From positions 8,174-28,173 of the forward strand of contig JAHBMJ010001504.1 of the NCBI GenBank assembly GCA_018398765.1: a DNA stretch of 20,000 bases, read 5' to 3'. Source of the stretch: Chromera velia (Eukaryota > Sar > Chromeraceae). The position numbers were made by a program, and so were the translations under genes. The notes under the pieces were generated by a model. It had not been told where the DNA came from. It was given only the letters and a program-made list of their open reading frames with translations, and did no database searches. Of this stretch, positions 1 through 18,592 are shown piece after piece (the stretch's first letter is position 1; each line of letters opens with the position of its first letter).

Positions 1-9123
<9,123 letters not shown>

Positions 9124-9809
9124 CTGACTTAAATTTATTTTTCCCCTCGCGAAGCGATCCTCTGAAGACAATCACGCTTTCTACCCTTCTTCTCTTAAAT
9201 AAACCGCGTTCGAAAATGCCTCGTCCTGTCCACAGCCAGCGGAAAGATCCTCAAGCGATGCCGATCGGGTGACCCTCACCTGGCGGGATGAGTTTTTCAG
9301 ACTCACAAAGCAGAAATACAATTGCGTACAATTACGTGCGTGCCTGCACTGTAAGCAAGTCGGGCAGCAAACGAAACACAGACTAACGGACAGTTCAGTG
9401 ACAACTTTGTGTGCTATGGCTTTCAGTGTATAGAAAACGATCCAACTGTCAGTACGCGGATGCATGCATGGAAGCTATTGGAAGCTTGACCCCTTTTGGA
9501 AGCCGCGCGAAAGCCGCGCGAGAGAGAAAGAGAGAAGAGAAAAATACCGCCCAGACCTCAGACCCCGACGACGTCAGGGTTAGAGGGGATGCTGCCGACG
9601 TGCGGGCGCACGACGCTGGCCTGGCGTCCCATCTCTGGGCCGCGGAGCCAGAGAGTGACGGGGGTTCCCATGCACTCCAGCCGGGTCATGTTTGGGGCGC
9701 CACGTGGGGCAGACACGCGCGCTCTGGGGCCCTGCAAGGAAAACCCCGATATAGGACCGCGCATGACCGCGCTGACAAATCATGTGGCCCCGGAAAGCGT
9801 AGCGTGGGG

Positions 9810-9827
9810 CACTTATTGATATAAGTG
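9810..9827. repeat. Short inverted repeat (7-bp stem, 4-base loop)
   Basis: CACTTAT and ATAAGTG flank TGAT. A second ATAAGTGC copy follows at 9831-9838 and can pair with GCACTTAT at 9809-9816 instead. No T-run follows, and function is unknown. Confidence 0.6.
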
Positions 9828-10369
9828 ATGATAAGTGCTGCCCTCCATTGCCCTCCAGCCATGCATATTCAGTCTGCCCACGAACACCCACGAACATCCC
9901 ACGAACTGTTGTTATCTGTTGTTAATTTGACATTGTTTGTCCATGTATGTTTGGCTTGTCCGATTTTCACTGAAAATGGCGTGAGAACAGTTCTGTGAAA
10001 TATCTCAGTTCTGCTGTTGCCTGACGATTTCCATCGAGCCGACACGATCAAGAGAAATGACGGGCCATATTGGCTGTTGTGTTCTGCGTAGCCGGCACCA
10101 ATCAATGACTGTGGCACCGCGTTCGTTTCCATGATTGAGCGGACCTTTCGCTTTCTCTTTCGGCCCGAGACCCTCGAGCATCTGCTCATCTAGGTATGTA
10201 CTGCCTGTGCTCTGACTCCATAAATGATATGCAGCTTTTTACACAAGCAACGATCCTTCCACTTTCCCCTTCTCCTTGCCTTGATTGCCTTTGTGCACTC
10301 TCCGTCCTTGCACGCGCCTTTCGTCAAGCCGTCGAGTGTTTCGATGCTGCATGGTTCTTCCTTCTAACT

Positions 10370-10431
10370 CCTTGACTGTCCAATTTGGCATCTTACCGTC
10401 CCTTGACTGTCCAATTTGGCATCTTACTGTT
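10370..10431. repeat. 31-bp tandem duplication
   Basis: The 27-base segment at 10370-10396 recurs exactly at 10401-10427, with a 4-base diverged spacer after each copy. The period is 31 bases, not a multiple of three, which speaks against the open frames across it being translated. Confidence 0.9.
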
Positions 10432-10603
10432 TTTTGATTGTCGTTGTATTGAGTCTGAAGCACACCTTTGCCTTTCTTCCACATGCTTTCCTCGTTCTTT
10501 GCGGTGCAGAAGTGCGATAGAAGGATCTGAGGGGAGGGCTTGTATGCAACACTGGGTGAACCCCCCTGCATGGGGGTATGAATGTCGTGAGGAAGAGTGA
10601 CAG

Positions 10604-11033
10604 GTGCCGAGGAGAACACTGAAGTCCATCAAGAGAGGGGAGAGGTGAAGCTTGAAGACGAGGCAAAAAGGGTGAGTGCAGTATGTTGGCTCTTTTCTAT
10701 GATATCCCAGAGTATTAGCAGCGTCTCTGCATGTCTACATGCTCATCCGCTTCACTCTGCCCGGCCATCTCTCCCACCCCGCCTATGCCCCCCCCCCCTC
10801 TTCTCAAGACGAGCGTCTTTTTCGAAAGAATTGGAACTTATACTCGCAGTTGCAGATATTTGCAGACCACTTTTTTGCCGCGGCCCGACCTTCATTGTCT
10901 GCCGCAACTGCTTCACCGAAGAAGACCGCTTTTCCGTGCGCGCGTGCGTGCGTGCGTGTACGTGCGTGCGTGTGTCTGTGTGTGTGTGTGAGTGTATGTG
11001 TGTGAGTGTATGTGTGTGAGTGTATGTGTGTGA

Positions 11034-11070
<37 letters not shown>

Positions 11071-13136
11071 TGTGTGTGTGTGTGTATGTGTGTGTGTGTG
11101 TGTATATATGTGTGTGTGTGTGTGTGCGTGTGTGTGTGTGTATGTATATGTGTGTGTGTATGTATGTGTGTGTGTGTATGTGTGTGTGTGTGGTTCCTTG
11201 GCGACTCTTCATTCCATCACTGTTCGGAGTTCGATCTGGCCTGCTCTCCTCTGTGCGTGTCGACACACCTGTGGTTTGGCCTTTCAAGTTTGTTTGATCT
11301 CCTTTCTGTCCCTTTCTTTCGTTTCCTTGACTATCATTGGACTTATCCCTGTCGGCTGCAGGACAGAGGCGCGTGCAGGAGCTGCTGTCGAGACGGGGCC
11401 GGACCGTGGTACCTCTCCACAGCGAAAAGGAATTCGTGCTGGACGTCATCACGGTAGGTCGGCAGACAGAGAATGCCGGTGGGTAGAAAGGGGCGGGAGG
11501 CGGATGGATCGAGGAAGGCTGCGGAAGTGAGGGACAAAGGATAAGCGGGTCGTTGTTTTGTTTAATTCTGGCGGACTCGTGACGGTTGGCGCTGTCTCTT
11601 TTGCTTTTTTCATTTCCTTCTGCTTGTACAGTCTCTCTGATGCATGGTCGAGATTGTCCCCGTGCCTTGCATTTAGAAAAAGGAAGCGGCCGAGACCGGC
11701 AGCGCAGGTAGCGAGTTCCGGAAGAGCGACAAAAGAAAATGGGACTCGCCCCTAGTTCCTGTCTTCTTTGACATACTTTTCTGGCATTGTTGGAGGCGTC
11801 GTAGCAGTTTTTGAGTTCTATGACTTTCATTGACTTAGTTTTTCCTCATACCTGGTTGATCCCTGACCGTCAGACTCTTGTGATTGCTCTCCCCTTCCTG
11901 CAAGAAGGTGACGCAGGGAGCTAGCTCTCCATGCAGGGAGCTCAATGAAACAGCTGCCCGGTGATCCGCACTGCTCTCTTGCACGCGGACAACGGCTTAT
12001 GGAGCGGCGGGGTCCTGTTGTGAGGCAGCTGGATGGAGAGATGTACACATGTTGTGTGAGTGTCTTTCTTTGTGCTTTTGTCATTGCATGCCTCTGTTTT
12101 CTTCCTCTTGTCATCCTTCTCCTTTTCCACCAGGCCCCTCTGTGTTGGCGAAGGTTGATTTTACACAGACACACATGCACATACACGCTTGAAGACATGA
12201 ATGAAGGCCGGCGGGTTGCTCAAGAGCAGAGGAGAGAGCTCCATGGAGAGTGGCGTTCGGAAGTAATGCTTCCGATCCACAGTTGAGAGTGTGTCAGCAG
12301 TAATGACGACAAGTCAGAGTCCGACTCTGAATAGCTCAGGCTGGCAGTGGCGTGCAGACATCGCACTGGGGGATAAGGACCTCTTGCGACGACGTCTGGG
12401 CGGTCCGCCCTCCGTGAATGACGGAAGGACCTGAGTCTCACTCACTCAGGGGTGTGCTCAGGGAAATTCCTGCAGGGCGAGAGATCTCTCCAAATCTGCT
12501 AAGCGCCCTAGATAGCTGGTTCGTTCCTCTACCAGCCTAGCGCTGTTCCGTTAACCAAGGGGAGAGGCCAGGCGTTTCGCTGCGCAGGGTGTGTGGGGTC
12601 TTGGTTTCTCCCCAGTCCCTGCTGTGTGCCTGCAGGGAGGCAGGGTCCAAGCGTGGCCCCTCATCCCTTGTTGAAAGCTTTAAGCTGTTGGTTTGTGTCG
12701 GTTTTACAGGGAAGGGAGTCAACCTGCGCTTGCCGAGATGGGGAGGTCAGTGTTGGAGTTTTGCAGTTCTGCCGTGTGGGATCTTTTTTTTTTTTTTTTT
12801 TCTCTTTGTGTTCCGGAAGTTCCAGCGTTGTGTCTTGCCTCTTTCCATTGGTTTTGGCAGTGGAATGTTTTTGGGGACCGAAGACAAGAGTCTTCCTCTT
12901 GCTTCACCATTCCTGGCCATTCTGTAATTTTGTCAACTCATCATTCTCTTTTTCTGCAGGGCTTCCGGGTCGTGGCAGGCGAGGGAAAGGACCGCGGAGG
13001 GGGGCCGAGTCGGGAAAAAGACATGGGTAGAGGCCCAGATGTGGAAGAGCTAGCGAGTCCACCTCCAGCAGGGGGGAGTGCCGTAGGAGAAGGAGGGGAT
13101 GCTCCAGATTCTCCTGCAGCGGTCGCCCCCCTCTGA
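10604..13136 (+). CDS. Unresolved multi-exon plus-strand gene, possibly phosducin-like (thioredoxin fold)
   Basis: Candidate exons are 10604-10671 (Glu/Lys-rich, ending EDEAKR, GTGAGT donor), 11367-11453 (RRVQELLSRRGRTVV, then HSEKEFVLDVIT, GTAGGT donor), 11677-11707 or read through to a stop at 11814 (KKEAAETGSAG), 11905-11960 (QGASSPCRELNETAAR) and 12960-13136 (terminal). The first two join in frame. A charged helix, a Gly, then a Glu-Phe-Val plus Val-Thr segment is the layout at the entry to the thioredoxin fold of phosducin-like proteins and TXNDC9. The Cys-x3-Asn exon also fits that fold. I could not find the central strands or the cis-Pro region, so exon order, start and family are uncertain. 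It could be two genes or a decayed one. Confidence 0.3.
10936..11193. repeat. (TG)n-rich tract with an internal 14-bp minisatellite
   Basis: About 260 bases of TG dinucleotides are broken by TGCG, TGTA and TGAG variants. At 10991-11046 a 14-base unit (AGTGTATGTGTGTG) is repeated four times perfectly. It lies in the inferred intron between exons 10604-10671 and 11367-11453. Confidence 0.9.
12784..12801. repeat. T homopolymer
   Basis: A run of about 17-18 T sits between candidate exons of the plus-strand gene and probably belongs to an intron pyrimidine tract. Confidence 0.8.
12960..13136 (+). CDS. Terminal-exon-like reading frame of an unrecognised gene
   Basis: A good acceptor (TTTTTCTGCAG) opens a 58-residue frame beginning GFRVVAGEGKDRGGG and ending SPAAVAPL before a TGA. 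It is rich in Gly, Pro, Ala and Glu, like a disordered C-terminal tail. A possible 36-base exon at 12710-12745, flanked by a TTTTACAG acceptor and a GTCAGT donor, joins it in phase 0. No family is recognised; I infer that it ends the gene starting near 10604. Confidence 0.35.
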   Translation, partial: GFRVVAGEGKDRGGGPSREKDMGRGPDVEELASPPPAGGSAVGEGGDAPDSPAAVAPL

Positions 13137-14627
13137 ACGCCTTTCGGACTGCCTCGTTTGTAGATTTGGGAGCCGGGGGGCAGGAGCTATGTGTGTGTTC
13201 CTTTCAATCTCGTTTCAATCCTCCCTGCGTGATCCTCATCATCACTCGCCATATCGGTGTCAGTCGATGTCTAACTTCTACATGAGTGTTGATTCAAGCT
13301 GTGTTTCTTACCAGAACCGGCGGGACGCGCTTAAATGCGGTTCAGAGAATCTGTTGACGGTTTGCAGCAACTTCACATCGCGGTAGACATCGCGGCTGTC
13401 GCAGGTTGCTAAATGTGTTCTTACAATTTTCTGAACAATTTCATATGCTACAAAATATATACTACAATTTCAATATTAAATCAATAAAAATATATCGATT
13501 ATCACTGCTCTAGTTATCGTTTTTACAACTTTACTATATATTCTAAATTAAAACTTTATTAAGTGAGCTTGATTGATTGATTGATTGATTGATTCTAGGA
13601 TATTCTAGGATTGTTTGGTTCGATCGGCAGTAGGCCTTCCCGCTATATCTATCTGTTACCAAAAACAGTGGCAAAATGCTTGAATAATTTGAATTCAATC
13701 CATGAAATTTCAGATCAATTCAATATCTGTACATGATTGATTCAGATTGAAATAATAGCTAGACTCCTAATATAGGCAGTTTAGTAACCAAGGCATAGTA
13801 TAAGAAATCCGTGGATCGTGGTCATACGAGACTATCATAGTGTTGTGTACCATAATGATGATGCTAAACAAACATAAAGACTGCATAGAGGTGCACCCGG
13901 GGCTCGGCCGTCATTCAGAGTCCAAGGACTGTTAGATAGAGGAATAGAACGAAAGCCAGATAAATTTAAGTACGTCACTCTTATCGATTGATCGAACGCA
14001 TTGGACGAAGCGGATGAACGCGATAGGTCGAAGACGGATAAGGTAAACGCCCAGCGCAATTCTCGGCGCAGCTCTGGATATGAATCCTCGCCCGACAAAG
14101 CGAGAATGTAGACCGCGTGCATGTCCCACAACCATGGTGGCACGCAACATATAGTCTGTCAATCAGGAGGCTAGGTCTGATTCCATCAATCATTGACAAT
14201 CAACTAGACAAAGCAATGTCAAAAAATGTGCTGCATGCTGAGCCAGATTGATTCATTGATCGATTAATTCCAGAGCCAGAAATATCTAATGGGATGCTGA
14301 GAATAGAATAGTTGCCGTACTAGCAGCCGTTGCCCCTGCACTGCGGAGTTGGTACATGCCCAGGGACATGCTAAATTGGCTGCAGTATCACACAGTACAT
14401 GCTGATTAAATTCTAGGTGTTTATATTATTATCAATTGAATTGGGGCGGTCGAATCTGGTCTAGAAGCCGCTAGAGAAGCCGATGGGTCACAACTTAAAA
14501 TTATATTAGTCGGTAAAACCTGGCCAACCAGGCAGAAAAGGACCGGCTTCATTTTTTTGCTAGTTTTTCTGGGGTTGATAAAACGATTCGGTAAAGCAAA
14601 CTACGGATCACCACTGCTTGTTAACTG
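13137..14627. other. Intergenic AT-rich island, no gene recognised
   Basis: From about 13390 to 14560 the sequence is clearly richer in A and T than the GC-rich DNA on both sides and carries GATT/GATTGATT words, including a perfect (GATT)n run at 13570-13594. A minus-strand frame (14143-13835) and shorter ones stay open but show no family content, start context or splice support. I found no terminal inverted repeats, LTRs, tRNA or rRNA. It separates the 3' ends of the plus-strand candidate gene and the IF-2 gene, and could be a decayed mobile element. Confidence 0.5.
13570..13594. repeat. (GATT)n microsatellite
   Basis: Six GATT units sit at the left part of the AT-rich island. Confidence 0.9.
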
Positions 14628-15413
14628 CTATCTGCTTGCATCGACCACCGTTGCTTTCTGCCCGCCTTCCAAGGCTTCCCTTGCCTTTTGCTCTGACACA
14701 GACTCTATGAAACACTCTATGACGTCGCCCTCTTCCATTTCATCATAGTCTTCCAGCAAGATACCTGCGGTAGTTTACACAGCCAAACACGTGTTTGGAA
14801 AAGGTTCACAGTCAGAGGAAGAGACCGAGCACTTCCATTTGTTTGAATACTTTCCCGAAAAAGAGTATAAACACACACCAGAAGTGGCAGCGGAGAGGGG
14901 AGTGGACATTCCCTGAGTCTCTTCGGACGTCATTCCTTCTCTTGCACATGCCCTCTCGAGATGGGATTTCCGGTCGGCTCATTGAAGTCTTCGTGTCTGC
15001 TACCACCGGCCTTCTTGCTGTCCGGATTCTCTCATTCGCAGAGGTAATGCATGTAAATGCACTGACTCCTTCTCGACTTTTTTTTAAAAAAGAGGAAGGA
15101 GGAGATGGAGAAGGGGAGAAAGAAGGAGACGAAAACGGAGAAGGAGACAAAGAAGAAGACGAGAAAAAGAAGAAGAACATAAAAAATAGATACTCTCAAG
15201 GAGGGACTCACTCACACACTCACTCGATCACACACTCACTCACTCACTCACTCACTCACTCGATTACACACTCACTCACTCACTCACTCACTCACTCACA
15301 CACTCACTCACTCACTCACTCACTCACTAACCGCATTCCGATCCCTTCTCGATTGTCGTCACGAGATCCTTAACCTTTCTGATCTCCTTGATCTTGCCCT
15401 GCACGCACGCACG

Positions 15414-15463
<50 letters not shown>

Positions 15464-15514
15464 ATACACCATTACATTACACCATACACCATACCTATAC
15501 ATCATACACACACA

Positions 15515-15558
<44 letters not shown>

Positions 15559-17962
15559 CAGGGAGTGGGGAAAGGGGAGCGATAGAGGGCAGAGGAGGAG
15601 GAAAAGAAGAGGGGGAGAGAGAGCCCACCATGTGCAAGACTTCCCGTCCGCGCATCACGCGACAGTTCGCGCCCTTTCGGAGTATTCCATCACTCACAGC
15701 GCACCCTGCAGCTTTCTTCCCCTGCGCGCAGACAGCATCATTCAGCATTACATTCAGCTAGAGACTGACGGAGACCCCAGCAAAGAGCCTTTTCAGCGTG
15801 TGCCTACGGCAACCTCGAAAAGGAGACGCAGAAGAGCAGGTTTTTCCTAATTTCCAAGAGACTCTCACACACTCAGAAGAAGATAATAGCGAGAGAGAGA
15901 CAGAGGAAACTAGAAAACCGAACCAGCAGGGATGATATTTCGATCGATTCGGGTTCCCCTCACCTTCGCTGAGGCGAACACAGCTCTGACCACCGCCCCC
16001 CCTGCGTATCTTCCAGGAGGAGCCGGTGTGAGCAGTCGGGCCAGACGGAGCTCGACGTCCTCAATCGCTGCAGCACGGGCAAACCCAAAAAGATAAAACA
16101 AATGAACCAGAGGGATCGGCGAACATCTATCCGTGTTCCCTGCCATGCACCCAACTCAAAATGGAAACTCTGTGCGTATGAGGCGGACATCTGAAGCTGC
16201 TCCTCAGCATACCTTGTTTGTCTTTGGTGACTGCCACACCGTGCTGTGATTGGTTCTTCTTTTTGGACCCAAAGACCGAAGAGGAACGATCCTTCCTTCG
16301 TTGATCAACTGGAAAGAAAAAATGGTGGACCAAAGACCGCACTCACGTTCGTTGCACTTGAAAAACCCACTTTGCAACAAAAAAAAAAGTGCTCTGCAAT
16401 CAATGGATTGGACTTTCACTCTCATAACGCCGAGACTACGAAACAGAAAAACGGGGGTGGTGGTGCTTCTGTCTTTCTGGCTGGATATCTATTCATATAG
16501 GACGGCTTGACTGACCGTTGTAGATGATGTTACACTTGAAGATCGGCACTCCCGCAGCCATAGCTTGTGCCTGGCGGAGAAAAAGAAAAAGAAAGAAAAG
16601 AAAGAAAGAAAGAAAGAAAGAAAAGAAAGAAAGAAGAACGTTTCTTTTGACGCACTTCTGCGAAGAAATTCGATTGCCAGGGGTGATGAGTGAACGGACA
16701 GGGGGAGAACAGCGCGACGGCAGATAGGGGTAAAAGGAAATATTCAGAAACGCCAGAAGTGTCGACAGAACCATTCTAACACAAAGATGAGGTGAATGAA
16801 AGTCGAGGGACATCAAAGGAAAAGAAAAGAAAGGACAAAATCCACCGCCTCGCCCTGCCCAACCACCCTCAAATTCCTCTTTCGTTCTCTCTTTCTTCCA
16901 CATACACACATAGACACACAAACACAAAGAGAAAGAAAGAAAGAGACAGACAGACAGACCGACCGGCAGGAAGAGACAATTGCTTACAGACCTGAGGAAA
17001 CCTGGACTTCTTCAAACAAATAGATTGATTCATTCAGCCTCAACACAAAAATCCAACACCCGAATCTTCGCTCATTTTCATGCTTTGCAGAGGTCAAATT
17101 CTGCACTCAATTGAAGCTCAATGCACTGATCCTTGGCATGTTGCTGTTTCTGATGGCTCTGTACTTCCCTATTCTCTATCTCACTTTCATGGTCGCACTC
17201 CCATCATCCCGAGATGCAGCCAGGCTCTCTGCATGCACACCTACGCACCTCCATTTCGGGAGTCACTTCAACGTCAAACGCGACGATCATTCCTCCTTCA
17301 ACCTGCGCTCTGTCGATGTCCGCCTGCACACACATCCATTCATTCACAATCCATGTCTGCATGCGCATACAAACATACGCGCACACTCACATACGCGCGC
17401 GCAAGGAGAGAGAGAGAGACGGAGAGAGAAAGAGAGCGAGATAGATAGATAGAGAGCACACAAACTGATCCTCCCGGCGTGCAGATTTCCGTCCATCCCG
17501 GGTAAGGCTTGCAGTGATTTGCCCATCTGTCTGCCTGTCCGCCAGTCAGTACAGCCGACTGCCTGCGTGTCTGTAGGTCCGTCTTGTGTCCTTTCTTCCT
17601 TTCTTGTTTTCTTTCCCTTTCTTTTCTTTGTTTCGCCTGTTCTGTTTGTGAGACGAAGAACAGAGGGGAGAAGATGGAAAGGTAGAAAGATGTGGAGGGG
17701 CTGTGCCTATGTCCATCTTTTCCGTGTTGTTTCTTTGTCTGTCACTCTGCCTCTCGATATGTCTGGCAATGTCGATCTTTCTATTTGCCTATTTGCCTAT
17801 CTGTCTGTCTGTCTGCCTCCCTGTCTGTCCGTCCGTCCGTCCGTCTGTCTCTCTGTCTGTCTGACCGTCCGTCTGTCAGCCTGTCCGTCCGTCCGTCCGT
17901 CCGTCTGTCTGTCTGTCTGACCGTCCGTTTGTCTGTCTGTCTGTCTGTCTGTCGGTCTGTCC

Positions 17963-17993
<31 letters not shown>

Positions 17994-18430
17994 AGCCTGT
18001 CCGTGTGTCTGTGCATCTCTCAGCGATACTGTGGATTCTCATGGGTCAGACCGTCGCGATGGGCGCTTAAAGCCCTTTTGGCCCTTTCTTTCTTGCGTTC
18101 TTTTTGCTTTCAGGTTCTCATTTTGCTTTATTAGTCCTTCTCGACGAAAAAGCGCTGTTTGATCTGTCGCGAAAAAGACAGTCTGGGCATGTGGGAGAAA
18201 GGGATAAGGAGAGAGCGAGGCAGACTTAAGACCGAGAGAGCATCCCTTCCCTGACCTTGATCACTTCCCCCGTGCCAATGTTCAAGAGCTTCACTGCAGC
18301 GCTCCCCTTATCGTCTTGTAAACTCAGTCGGCCCAGTGACCTGTAAGTCAAAAGCACAGAAGACAAACGAGGGGGGGAAAGAAAGAAATTTTTTTCATCC
18401 ATCAACGCGTCCGTCGAACCATCCACACAG

Positions 18431-18469
<39 letters not shown>

Positions 18470-18558
18470 CACACGAACACACACGCACACACACACACAC
18501 ACGCACGCACGCACGCACGCACGCACGCACCCAAGCACGCACGCACGCANCCACACAG

Positions 18559-18592
<34 letters not shown>

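Larger units (their letters stand above)
9124..10603. other. Region upstream of the SET gene without a supportable gene
   Basis: I found no convincing gene here. From 9490 to about 9830 the sequence is GC-rich and two overlapping plus-strand frames plus one minus-strand frame stay open for roughly 70-135 codons, but none has recognisable protein content, a clear start or splice context. From 9830 to 10240 composition drops to balanced GC. The segment should contain the SET gene's promoter (just right of 9123), but no core motif is clear. It also holds a small hairpin at 9810-9827 and a 31-bp duplication at 10370-10431. Confidence 0.5.

Noticed and set aside
9124-9171. Upstream start of the SET protein at a TTG codon (9171)
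   Set aside because: The frame upstream of the ATG at 9123 opens with TTG directly after a stop; a nuclear gene is expected to start at the first ATG.
9640-9690. tRNA-like B-box (GGGTTCCCATGC)
   Set aside because: No matching A-box, acceptor stem or cloverleaf could be drawn around it.
10239-10619. Minus-strand frame of 126 codons
   Set aside because: It crosses the 31-bp duplication, has no family content, and overlaps a better plus-strand exon candidate.
11905-12286. Plus-strand frame through 11945-12286 as one exon
   Set aside because: The middle is a hydrophobic, pyrimidine-rich stretch typical of an intron end (CACCAG at 12133). The pieces might be exons, but I could not tie them to a family.
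13835-14143. Minus-strand frame of 102 codons in the AT-rich island
   Set aside because: No recognisable domain, no splice or start context, and other frames over the same bases are open as well.
14950-15044. Plus-strand frame starting at an ATG and ending in a GTAATG donor-like site
   Set aside because: It lies inside the last IF-2 intron, whose flanking exons join in the middle of a conserved motif, and nothing downstream continues it.
15206-15560. Regularly spaced repeats resembling an array
   Set aside because: Units are 2-4 bases with no unique spacers; these are microsatellites, not CRISPR.
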